Assembly (NCBI GenBank): GCA_041654915.1
Contig: JBAZCO010000010.1
Coordinates: forward strand, 1-30,285
DNA length: 30,285 nt
Source of the DNA: JBAZCO01 sp041654915
GTDB taxonomy: Bacteria > Bacillota > Clostridia > Christensenellales > DTU072
Direction of reading: 5' to 3'
Below, piece by piece: positions 1-7,537 of the stretch. Both the position numbers and the translations under genes were made by a program. The stretch's first letter is position 1, and every line of letters starts with the position of its first letter. The notes beneath the pieces were generated by a model. It was not told the DNA's origin and did no database searches. It saw only the letters and a program-made list of their open reading frames with translations.

Positions 1-443
1 ATCGTCGCATTAAAAATATATGCAAGTGTTGTATCCTTGTACTCCACAAGATATTCTGCATCATATACAACATCATTTTCCAAGAGCAAGACAAAATCTA
101 TCTCGCCGCTTGGGGTTTGGGGAAGGTTGGTAACGCCCTCAAAATTGTTTTCCGCATTGGCTTTTTCCTCTGCGGGATTGTAGGGATTGTCTACAATCTT
201 AGACCTGTCGGGAGAAGATAAAGATTGAATAAATTTATATATTTCCTTTATCTTTATGTCGCCTAGTCCCGCCTCATTGATTGTTAGACCGCCGCCAATT
301 TCAACATCGCCCAATTTGAGTTGGTTGGGAGTCATATTTGCTATTGCTACTGCGCCCAAAACTAAGGCGAGTATCAGTACTACTACTACAATAAGCGGCG
401 CTATGCAGCAACAGCCTCTCTTGATTGTAACCGGACTTGCCAT
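1..443 (-). CDS. membrane-anchored hypothetical protein (partial, C-terminus beyond window)
   Basis: The reading frame starts at an ATG at 443 with a clear GGAGG about 8 bases upstream and stays open for 147 codons to the window edge, so the C-terminus is missing. Residues about 13-36 form one hydrophobic segment preceded by a short basic, cysteine-rich stretch (KRGCCC), so the protein is probably anchored in the membrane by its N-terminus with the rest outside. The remainder is acidic and soluble; I recognise no domain in it. It is the last gene of the leftward run that also holds the Ig-like protein and the ABC exporter, separated from the former by 125 bases with small hairpins. Function unknown; a role linked to the exporter or cell envelope is inference from position. 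Confidence 0.75.
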   Translation of the reverse strand, partial: MASPVTIKRGCCCIAPLIVVVVLILALVLGAVAIANMTPNQLKLGDVEIGGGLTINEAGLGDIKIKEIYKFIQSLSSPDRSKIVDNPYNPAEEKANAENNFEGVTNLPQTPSGEIDFVLLLENDVVYDAEYLVEYKDTTLAYIFNAT

Positions 444-478
444 TGTGGTTTCCTCCTGTGTTTTTTAATTTTTATAAA

Positions 479-543
479 TACCTTATAATTTTTTATATAT
501 AAGGTAATATCTGTTTTTTGTTTCCTAGTGCTAGCTGTGCTAG
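479..543 (-). other. intergenic hairpins between the Ig-like gene and the next gene
   Basis: Two inverted repeats lie in this gap. One has 9-bp AT-rich arms, TACCTTATA (479-487) and TATAAGGTA (498-506). The other has CTAGC/GCTAG arms around three bases (531-543). Neither is followed by a convincing T-run in the leftward direction, so a terminator is possible but not shown. Confidence 0.3.
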
Positions 544-568
544 TTAAGCCATACCGTAGTTTGGTTTA

Positions 569-3109
569 TTACTCTTCTTCTATCTCTATATTAACTGCAT
601 AGTATTGATTTAGCCGCTCATACAACTCTTTAGTTTGCGGCACGGGGTCACCGGGCTTGTTGCGTGGACCTTCTCCCGGTTTCATATCGTATGTGATAAC
701 ATAGTTGGAGTGCATTATCGTCATTTCAGGAGCGATAATTCTTGCCAGCCCTTCAATAATGGCAACTATCGTACCAATTTGTGAGCCGTCGCCCGAGGGC
801 AAATCTAACTTATGACAACTCAATCCCTCATCCTCGATAGTAAGTTTTTCAATATCTATAGTTTGGAACAGCCCCAACACAAGCGCACCCACACAATAAT
901 ATTTATCCTTTGTGTCGGGGTCAATGTATGCAATATTATCCATTTCCTTGCGGGTGAACATACTCCTCACACCCTCACCAATCATACTAAAAAGCTGTTT
1001 TGGGTCTACATATTGAGAGAATTCATTTAAAATTGTCGGGTCCATTGCACTCATCATATTTTTAATTTCTTCCTCGGTTTTCCAATTATATACATCATAA
1101 AACCCTTCTATGCGCAATGTTGGCATTATGTTTTTGTTGAACAGCTCTTGATATATCGGACTTGTGAAAACCAAAACAGTAGGACCTTCGGTCTTGCGGA
1201 TAATATTGTTTCTCAATATGATTGTACTTTCGTTTTCGGGTCTGCTCAAGATTGTTAGAGCGGTAAAATAGGTTTCGCCCAAAATACAACCCTCTATTAG
1301 GACATCCTCGCACTTATCTATAACCAAACTCTCATTGGCATAGCGGGCAATCAAATTTTTTACCGTAGCAGGCACGGCAACCCTATGCAAAGAAACACAC
1401 TGCCCCTGTCCGGGAGAGGAAATATAATCGTCTGCCATTTCTACTATGATATCCTCTATGATAATCTCGGTTACATCGGATGGAATTGAGTTACCTTCCA
1501 AATAAAGTCCAGGAGCATTACGCACCAAATTGACAAACTCACTGCCGTCAGCAGTAAACCCGTTGCCGTAAATCCCCGCAGATAAGTGGGCGGTGCGCTG
1601 CAACTTGATATTGTCTTGCAATACTGTGGGTGAGCCTTTCAAGGTATCGACTATATAATAAAACTCCTCCGTGTTGTAGGCATTTATCGCATTGGGTTCG
1701 GCAGCAATGTGAAAACCAAAGCTCCTTGACATCTTTGTGCGATAGTTCCCCGCCATAGCGGTAGCGGTGACAATTATTCGTTTGCCAAGCGCATTCTCAT
1801 TAAATGTGATTTTTGCATCCGAACTAATTTCGGCAGATTCGGGGTCGCTAATCTCCCAAAGCAAGTCGGCATCATCCGCCTTGAGCTTTGCTCCAAATTG
1901 GTAGGTGTTGACTTGTTCTTTGTTCTCGTCCAACCAATTAATCGCAAACAGCCTGTCCATTTTGATGCCCAACATACCGTCCTCTTTATTCATATTCAAA
2001 TCAAAATAAAGGGGGCGACTTCTCACTTCAATCGGATATTCTTTTACTTCGCCGCCGTAGGCAACATATAGCTTTACTTGCCCTGTCGATAAAGGCTTTA
2101 ATACATCGCCCTCTACACGGGCTTTGCCCGCATCGTCTACATAAAATTTAGCGTCAATGGTATTGGCATTACCCGTTTCTAGGTATCCCACCCGCATAAA
2201 AAACGGACCGTTATTGGTGTAGAGAATTTGCGGAACTTCCCTTAGCCCCCAATCATCGCCCTCACAGGGAAGTACGGTAATTTGACTTTCTGCCCCATCC
2301 AAGCTAACCGAATAAATATTATCTTTTTTATGAACTACCTTTGCGCCTTTATTAACTACTCCGTTAGCATAGACCCAAACGGCATCAACTGCGTGGGATG
2401 CGTATAAATAACTGCTTTTTACAAGCGCACGGGTGGTATCTACCGGCACGCTTGCCGTTATACTGTTGCCCATAGTGTCGGTTGCCGTTACCCTAATTTG
2501 CGTTTTGCCGGGAGCAACGGGGTAAACTGTGCCGTTTGGCATAACACCTGCTATTTCTTGGTTGTCGCTAGACCAAACCACGCTATTGCCAGCAAGAGCG
2601 GTTATTGGAATTATGTCGCAAAACAGTTGTTGGGTAGAGTTTAGCATAAGTTCGGACACTATATTGCCGTCCGCATTGTATATAATTATTTCTTTTAAGG
2701 TTTTTTCTAAAATATGCACGGTGAAAGACTTGTAAACACTATGATTATTTTTCGCACGCACTATTACACGCACCACTCCGCTTTCTATGGGAACGATTGT
2801 GTACTTGCTTGTGTCGTCAACTTGTGAGAGCGTAAGATTGCCCGTGTCTGTACCGCCGCTGTCCAACTCATAAATAATTTTTTGGTCGGTAATGGTGGGG
2901 AACAGTTCGACAATTACAAACTCCTTTGTATCTTCCACATTCATAGTTATCACTTCATTTAAATCTAGCTCTTGGTTATTGCTGCCCCTTATACTTATTG
3001 AGCGAGCGTTAACCGGTCCGGCGCTAATAATAATCCTGCTCGCAGTACTAAGTGCGAGTACAACTACTATTGGTATAAAGCAGATAACTGCAATTAAGAA
3101 CTTTTTCAT
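569..3109 (-). CDS. large exported protein with bacterial Ig-like (BIG2-type) domains and a beta-helix-like C-terminal half
   Basis: 846 residues. The first 25 or so are a basic start plus a hydrophobic stretch, an uncleaved anchor or signal peptide. Residues about 35-225 hold two beta-rich segments; the second (about 133-225, with VVWSSDNQEIAGV and GKTQIRVTATD) matches the bacterial Ig-like group 2 pattern. A further Ig-like segment with a WEISDPESAEIS core lies near 400-470. Residues about 500-660 have short repeated hydrophobic strands (for example IIIEDIIVEM and VLIEGCILGET) typical of a right-handed parallel beta-helix. No LPXTG anchor is visible. The gene starts 9 bases after the permease gene, so it is very likely cotranscribed with the exporter and may be its substrate or partner. 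The exact function is unknown; a surface polysaccharide-binding or adhesive role is inference. Confidence 0.8.
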   Translation of the reverse strand: MKKFLIAVICFIPIVVVLALSTASRIIISAGPVNARSISIRGSNNQELDLNEVITMNVEDTKEFVIVELFPTITDQKIIYELDSGGTDTGNLTLSQVDDTSKYTIVPIESGVVRVIVRAKNNHSVYKSFTVHILEKTLKEIIIYNADGNIVSELMLNSTQQLFCDIIPITALAGNSVVWSSDNQEIAGVMPNGTVYPVAPGKTQIRVTATDTMGNSITASVPVDTTRALVKSSYLYASHAVDAVWVYANGVVNKGAKVVHKKDNIYSVSLDGAESQITVLPCEGDDWGLREVPQILYTNNGPFFMRVGYLETGNANTIDAKFYVDDAGKARVEGDVLKPLSTGQVKLYVAYGGEVKEYPIEVRSRPLYFDLNMNKEDGMLGIKMDRLFAINWLDENKEQVNTYQFGAKLKADDADLLWEISDPESAEISSDAKITFNENALGKRIIVTATAMAGNYRTKMSRSFGFHIAAEPNAINAYNTEEFYYIVDTLKGSPTVLQDNIKLQRTAHLSAGIYGNGFTADGSEFVNLVRNAPGLYLEGNSIPSDVTEIIIEDIIVEMADDYISSPGQGQCVSLHRVAVPATVKNLIARYANESLVIDKCEDVLIEGCILGETYFTALTILSRPENESTIILRNNIIRKTEGPTVLVFTSPIYQELFNKNIMPTLRIEGFYDVYNWKTEEEIKNMMSAMDPTILNEFSQYVDPKQLFSMIGEGVRSMFTRKEMDNIAYIDPDTKDKYYCVGALVLGLFQTIDIEKLTIEDEGLSCHKLDLPSGDGSQIGTIVAIIEGLARIIAPEMTIMHSNYVITYDMKPGEGPRNKPGDPVPQTKELYERLNQYYAVNIEIEEE

Positions 3110-3118
3110 AATCTATCC

Positions 3119-4726
3119 TTACTTAACGATTTTTTCGTAAGTTTTTTTAAGATTGATGCTATACACCGCTACACAATAGAGGAAAATTAATACAGATAGC
3201 AAGGTGCATATAATCATAGAAATTGGCAATGACAGCATATATGCTGTAACCATAGACAGCATACCCACAGTGACAGCTACCACAAAACCCAGCAGAACAG
3301 AGGCGGTAGTATTGGCGGTTGCGTTTACCACTTCGCCTTCGCCCGAAAGGTTAAAATGAGGTTTCTTTATATCATAGCGCATAGAGCGCAGGGTTATACC
3401 TATAGATAACATTTGCACAATACCAAACACCCACCACGCAACATTTGCCTCCATCATTTTTGTTACTATCAAAATAAATACGCAAATTAGGTTTGCGGTA
3501 AGTGATACTAGCAAATACATAACAAACTTAGCCAAAAGCTGTGTTCTTATTGGAACGGGCATAATTTTGGTGTGGTAAAAGTTATTTCCCTCTCTGGTCA
3601 CCGATGTTGCGGAAAAAGAAGTTATTACCGTGGCAAATATTAGCATAACAAGCAGCGTCATACCCACGGAGATTTGTTCGCCAATGGTGTTTTCGCCCAA
3701 TTTAAGGGCGATGCTGTTGCAAAAATAAACCATAACAGGCATTGCCACGGCAAGCACAAAGTATTGGAAACTATAATTTACCGAGCGGAATACTTGTATA
3801 AACTCTTTGCAAAGTAATGCGGCAAATATGCTTTTTTTCTTATTTTTAGTTTTGCGCACAAAAGCGCTCCCCTCAATTTCGATATTGCCGAGCAATGTTT
3901 TTTGATAAATTAAATTGATAACAAGAATCATTCCCGCAAGCGAGATACCTGTTAGTATAATCAGCGCAGGGTAGGCAAAATACATTTCGTTATGCAAGAG
4001 TATATCGGCAAAATATTTGGTGGGAATCAAATATTTGGCGGTTTGTTGTATTGTATATACAAATTCGGGAGAAAAGACAGAAAAACTATCGTTTTTCATA
4101 AAGTCCACCACTTTGCTAAACAAAAACATATATATGGCAAACATCCCCGCTACCAAAATCGACAATAAAATAATAATCAGACCAAACTTATTTCTAATTT
4201 TGTTGGTGAGGTGCATAATTGGGATAGCCAAAATATTCGACAATAAAAAGGGTATCAATACCAAAAACAGCACGCTAACGGGTATGGAATTATAAAACAT
4301 TTGCCCCACAGGTATAACATTGGCATAGGCAAGCAGTACAGGCACAACAATTGTTGCCGTGGTGACAAATTGACTTATCGCAAGAAAGAGGGTTTTAGAA
4401 ATAAATATTTCGCTCCCCGACACGGGAAAGCGCATCAATATAAGGTTGTCGCCTTTGTAATATAATACTTTAATGGTACTGCTTATACCTGTAATAAGGA
4501 GTATGATAAATAGTATGGTAAAAATTATTACCAACGCCTCGTATGCAATGCCCGCCTTGTCGAACATACGGAACAATACGCCCCCCACCGCATAAATCAC
4601 ATATAGTAAAGCGGCATAAAACAGCAATCCAAAAGCAAGCTTTGCCCACGACTTTTTGCTAGTTGCGGAAAAGCCGCTGAACTTACCTCTAAATTCGAGT
4701 TTAGTTAATGTCAATATAATATTCAT
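3119..4726 (-). CDS. ABC-2 type exporter permease
   Basis: 535 residues, almost entirely hydrophobic with roughly twelve predicted membrane segments in two halves separated by a basic cytoplasmic loop near residue 290 (RKTKNKKKS). This is the layout of ABC-2 type permeases of the large, single-chain kind. It starts 13 bases after the stop of the ATPase gene and ends 9 bases before the Ig-like protein gene, so the three form one leftward operon. The transported substrate cannot be read from the sequence. It acts in the cytoplasmic membrane as the channel part driven by the neighbouring ATPase. Confidence 0.85.
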   Translation of the reverse strand: MNIILTLTKLEFRGKFSGFSATSKKSWAKLAFGLLFYAALLYVIYAVGGVLFRMFDKAGIAYEALVIIFTILFIILLITGISSTIKVLYYKGDNLILMRFPVSGSEIFISKTLFLAISQFVTTATIVVPVLLAYANVIPVGQMFYNSIPVSVLFLVLIPFLLSNILAIPIMHLTNKIRNKFGLIIILLSILVAGMFAIYMFLFSKVVDFMKNDSFSVFSPEFVYTIQQTAKYLIPTKYFADILLHNEMYFAYPALIILTGISLAGMILVINLIYQKTLLGNIEIEGSAFVRKTKNKKKSIFAALLCKEFIQVFRSVNYSFQYFVLAVAMPVMVYFCNSIALKLGENTIGEQISVGMTLLVMLIFATVITSFSATSVTREGNNFYHTKIMPVPIRTQLLAKFVMYLLVSLTANLICVFILIVTKMMEANVAWWVFGIVQMLSIGITLRSMRYDIKKPHFNLSGEGEVVNATANTTASVLLGFVVAVTVGMLSMVTAYMLSLPISMIICTLLSVLIFLYCVAVYSINLKKTYEKIVK

Positions 4727-4739
4727 CGTTTCACCCGAA

Positions 4740-5462
4740 TTAAATATCGTCGTCGGCAGTTATGCTAAGGAAGGTATGCTCAAGGGTTTCTTTATTCCCC
4801 CGCACTTGCAAGTCAATAACGCTGTGCAGTTTGCCGTCATTGATAATTGCGGCACGGTCGCATATCTTTGCCACTAAATCTAAGTTGTGGCTAGAGAAAA
4901 ATATAGTATTTCCGTCGGCGCAATGCTCTCGCATACGCTTTAATATTTCTACCATAGATTGGGGGTCAAGCCCCATCATTGGCTCGTCTAGCACCCAAAG
5001 TTTGGGGTTGTGGATAAGAGCGCCAATGATGCAAATTTTTTGTTTCATACCATGCGAATAAGACTTTATTTGTGAGTCCACCGCTTTGGTCAGCCTAAAT
5101 TGCTTTACGAATTTATCAAACCGCTCATCCCGCTCACGCTTGGAAACACGGTAGAGGTCTGCAATATAGTTTACATATTCTCTGCCCGTCATTTTTTCGT
5201 ACACGGAGTGGTCGTCCGGCACATAACCCATATTGAGTTTGGCTTTAATGGGGTCTTTGGCAATATCATGCCCGCATATGACAATTGACCCCGAATTAAA
5301 AGGGTATATGCCTGTCAAGCATTTTATTGTTGTGGATTTACCCGCCCCGTTTTTGCCTAAAAAGCCAAATATTTCGCCGCCTCGAAGTGAAAGGCTCAAA
5401 TCCTCTACTGCAAACCGCTCGCTATTAAGATATTTTTTATATAAGTTTGTTATCTCTAACAT
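4740..5462 (-). CDS. ABC transporter ATP-binding protein
   Basis: 240 residues, the usual size for a single nucleotide-binding domain. Walker A is GKNGAGKST at 36-44, the signature is SHGMKQK at 136-142 (a Gly-Met variant of LSGGQ common in ABC-2 exporters), Walker B is LWVLDEP at 155-161 and the switch histidine is H192 in SSHNLD. It hydrolyses ATP in the cytoplasm to drive the adjacent permease. It is the first gene of the leftward operon and is divergent from nagB across about 180 bases. The start at 5462 is an ATG; upstream GGTG is only a weak ribosome binding site. The family is certain, the substrate is not. Confidence 0.93.
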   Translation of the reverse strand: MLEITNLYKKYLNSERFAVEDLSLSLRGGEIFGFLGKNGAGKSTTIKCLTGIYPFNSGSIVICGHDIAKDPIKAKLNMGYVPDDHSVYEKMTGREYVNYIADLYRVSKRERDERFDKFVKQFRLTKAVDSQIKSYSHGMKQKICIIGALIHNPKLWVLDEPMMGLDPQSMVEILKRMREHCADGNTIFFSSHNLDLVAKICDRAAIINDGKLHSVIDLQVRGNKETLEHTFLSITADDDI

Positions 5463-5582
5463 TAGTTCACCATCTTGTATATATACTATAAATATAAAAT
5501 CTTAATTTAAGTATACAGCATCTAATTAATGATGTCAACAATTAATAATTGCGTTTGAACCTTGTAGTACAAAGAGTTTTGC

Positions 5583-5611
5583 TTGAATTTTGTCGCAAAA
5601 AATGTTAATAT
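5583..5611 (+). promoter_or_regulatory. sigma-A-type promoter of nagB
   Basis: TTGAAT (5583-5588) and TAATAT (5606-5611) are separated by exactly 17 bases and lie about 30 bases before the nagB start codon, with GAGG near 5631-5635 as ribosome binding site. Confidence 0.65.
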
Positions 5612-5641
5612 GTTTACATTAAAAATAAATAAGAGGAAAAA

Positions 5642-6364
5642 ATGAAAATAATTATTTGTAAAAGTTACGATGAAATAAGCAAGCGAGCGGCAGAAATGAT
5701 AAAAGATACGGTAAAAACCAACCCTTCGGCTGTTTTGGGGCTTGCAACAGGCTCAAGCCCTTTGGGAATATACGACTGCCTTACCAAAGCTTATGCCAAA
5801 GGAGAGATTTCATTTAAAGATGTAAAAAGCATCAATTTAGACGAATATATAGGGTTGTCCGCCTTGCACAACCAAAGCTACCGCTATTTTATGAATGAAA
5901 AACTTTTCTCCCATATAGATATCAAACAAGAAAACACCCACTTCCCCAACGGAGTAGCAAAAGACCTAAAAGCCGAATGTATTCGCTATAATACCTTGCT
6001 AAAATCCCTTGTGCCTGACTTGCAACTTTTGGGTCTGGGAGAAAACGGACACATAGGCTTTAATGAGCCGGGAGCAGCGTTTGACGGCACTGTCGATATC
6101 GTCACCCTAAACGAAAGTACAATAGCGGCAAACGCACGCTTTTTTGCATCCAAAGACGAAGTTCCCACCCAAGCAATCACAATGGGAATAAAAAATATTT
6201 TGGACGCAAAAAGCATAGTTTTGGTAGCTATGACTACCAAAAAGGCGCAAGCAGTGTACAATATGGTAAAGGCGGATATCTCTGTTGACTGCCCTGCCTC
6301 TGCTCTTCGCACCCACAACGATGTGACAATATTTTTAGATGAGGGCGCTGCATCTTTATTATAA
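5642..6364 (+). CDS. nagB: glucosamine-6-phosphate deaminase
   Basis: 240 residues, the normal length for short Bacillota NagB. It converts glucosamine-6-phosphate to fructose-6-phosphate and ammonia in the cytoplasm, feeding amino sugars from cell wall or host glycans into glycolysis. Visible landmarks are the phosphate-binding LATGSSPLG (34-42), the catalytic aspartate in NLDEY (D67), and LGENGHIGFNEP (131-142) holding the ring-opening histidine H137 and glutamate E142. The N-terminus fits the family and a good ribosome binding site precedes it. No nagA (deacetylase) is adjacent. It is transcribed alone from its own promoter and ends at a strong hairpin shared with the convergent thiolase gene. 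Confidence 0.95.
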   Translation: MKIIICKSYDEISKRAAEMIKDTVKTNPSAVLGLATGSSPLGIYDCLTKAYAKGEISFKDVKSINLDEYIGLSALHNQSYRYFMNEKLFSHIDIKQENTHFPNGVAKDLKAECIRYNTLLKSLVPDLQLLGLGENGHIGFNEPGAAFDGTVDIVTLNESTIAANARFFASKDEVPTQAITMGIKNILDAKSIVLVAMTTKKAQAVYNMVKADISVDCPASALRTHNDVTIFLDEGAASLL

Positions 6365-6406
6365 TAATTGTTGATTAAATTATAAAAAACGATACTTAAA
6401 ACTTAC

Positions 6407-6432
6407 AAACCGCATAAAACAATATGCGGTTT
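6407..6432. terminator. bidirectional terminator between nagB and the thiolase gene
   Basis: A perfect 10-bp inverted repeat, AAACCGCATA (6407-6416) and TATGCGGTTT (6423-6432), with a six-base loop lies just after nagB. It ends in T-rich sequence on the + strand and abuts the stop codon of the convergent gene on the - strand, where the AAACC arm gives Ts. Confidence 0.75.
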
Positions 6433-7285
6433 ATTCTTTATCGTAGTCATCCAAAAAGTGTATTTCTTTGCCTTGTTTTTTATAGCTGATTATCGTACTT
6501 AAATCTATATTATACATACTCCTAAAGATATTGGCAGCCGCCCCCTTGTGTTCCCCCTCTAGCCTCTTTATTAGATTTTTCATCTCTAAGCGCTTGGAGT
6601 CCTCCTCTCTGCCGCTTTCGGTAAATCTGCAAGCGCATTGGAGAAACTCCAACTTGTTGTAATTTTTCCACGCAATAATATCCTTTTCCCTCACATGATA
6701 CAGCGGACGAATCAATTCCATACCCTCATAGTTTTTGCTTTGCAGCTTGGGCATCATTGTTCTTATCCTGCCATTGTATAGCATACCCAGCATCACAGTT
6801 TCTACCACATCGTCAAAGTGGTGACCTAGCGCTATCTTGTTGCACCCCAATCTCTTGGCATTCTTATACAAATATCCTCTGCGCATACGGGCACAAAGGT
6901 AGCAAGGGTTATTTTCTGCACTTGCGGCAATGTTAAATATATCTGTTTCAAATATTTCTATCGGCAAATTTAGCAGTGCGGCATTTTTTTCTATCATTTC
7001 ACGGTTGGCAGAATTGTAACCCGCATCCATAACCAAATATACAACTTCAAAATTGTCCTTGCCGTGCGCTTTAAGCTCCTGCATACACTTTGCAAGCAGC
7101 ATAGAGTCCTTTCCCCCCGAAATGCACACGGCAATCTTATCCCCATCTTGTATTAGGCGATATTCCTTTATGGCGGCGACAAACTTTGCCCATATCCTAC
7201 GGCGATATGTGGTTATCAAACTTCTTTCAATAGCCTTGCATTCCTCACTTGTAGCTGTGCTAAGGTTGCCTAGAATATTATCCAT
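6431..7285 (-). CDS. TtcA/TilS-type PP-loop ATPase, probable tRNA 2-thiocytidine biosynthesis protein
   Basis: 284 residues. The PP-loop SGGKDS (56-61) marks an adenylating ATP pyrophosphatase. The central PCYLCARMRRG (C128 and C131) and the later CAC (C217, C219) are the cysteine pattern of the TtcA subfamily, which binds an iron-sulfur cluster and thiolates cytidine 32 of some tRNAs. GHHFDDVVET (154-163) is the second conserved ATPase motif. TtcA itself is best known from proteobacteria; Bacillota carry several close relatives of uncertain target, so I give no symbol. The gene is monocistronic and convergent with nagB, and its start is an ATG in an AT-rich stretch. Confidence 0.82.
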   Translation of the reverse strand: MDNILGNLSTATSEECKAIERSLITTYRRRIWAKFVAAIKEYRLIQDGDKIAVCISGGKDSMLLAKCMQELKAHGKDNFEVVYLVMDAGYNSANREMIEKNAALLNLPIEIFETDIFNIAASAENNPCYLCARMRRGYLYKNAKRLGCNKIALGHHFDDVVETVMLGMLYNGRIRTMMPKLQSKNYEGMELIRPLYHVREKDIIAWKNYNKLEFLQCACRFTESGREEDSKRLEMKNLIKRLEGEHKGAAANIFRSMYNIDLSTIISYKKQGKEIHFLDDYDKE

Positions 7286-7389
7286 ACTTATTATTATATA
7301 ATTTTAATATGAAAAATACAATTTAACACACGCACTTTCATATATGGTTTTTACTTTGTAACTTTATCACTTTAAGCGTATTGTTTTGT

Positions 7390-7419
7390 TTTACAGCCAT
7401 ACTAAAAATATGGTAGAAT
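7390..7419 (+). promoter_or_regulatory. promoter of pflBA with a dyad in the spacer
   Basis: TTTACA (7390-7395) and TAGAAT (7414-7419) are 18 bases apart. The spacer contains the inverted repeat CCATA (7397-7401) and TATGG (7409-7413), a possible operator. Transcription would begin close to 7426, exactly where the leader hairpin starts. Confidence 0.5.
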
Positions 7420-7425
7420 ATAGTT

Positions 7426-7520
7426 GCGGACAAGACTCCGCCGGACGACGGGAAGTGCCGTTCGATAAGTACACATACGGACACCGTCTTGGCATAGCTT
7501 TGTCAAGACTTATTTTTATA
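7426..7520 (+). promoter_or_regulatory. structured pflB leader with intrinsic terminator and competing loop (riboswitch-like attenuator)
   Basis: The leader opens with a hairpin, GCGGA (7426-7430) and TCCGC (7437-7441), whose six-base loop is CAAGAC (7431-7436). A second hairpin pairs CGG and CCG around 7447-7463. An intrinsic terminator follows: GTCTTGGCA (7486-7494) pairs with TGTCAAGAC (7501-7509), then TTATTTTTAT. The loop CAAGAC is complementary to GTCTTG, the 5' arm of the terminator, so a loop pseudoknot would prevent termination. The pflB ribosome binding site AAGGAG follows at once. Seen in sequence: the pairings and the T-run. Inferred: ligand or protein control. The CCGTCTTGGCA stretch partly resembles the 3' element of ZTP (pfl) riboswitches, but I do not find that class's 5' domain. 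Confidence 0.6.
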
Positions 7521-7537
7521 TAAAGGAGAATTACTAA

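Noticed and set aside
7426..7520. Calling the pflB leader a ZTP (pfl) riboswitch
   Set aside because: Only the CCGTCTTGGCA segment resembles the class; the conserved 5' domain is not visible, so the class name is not supported without a covariance search.
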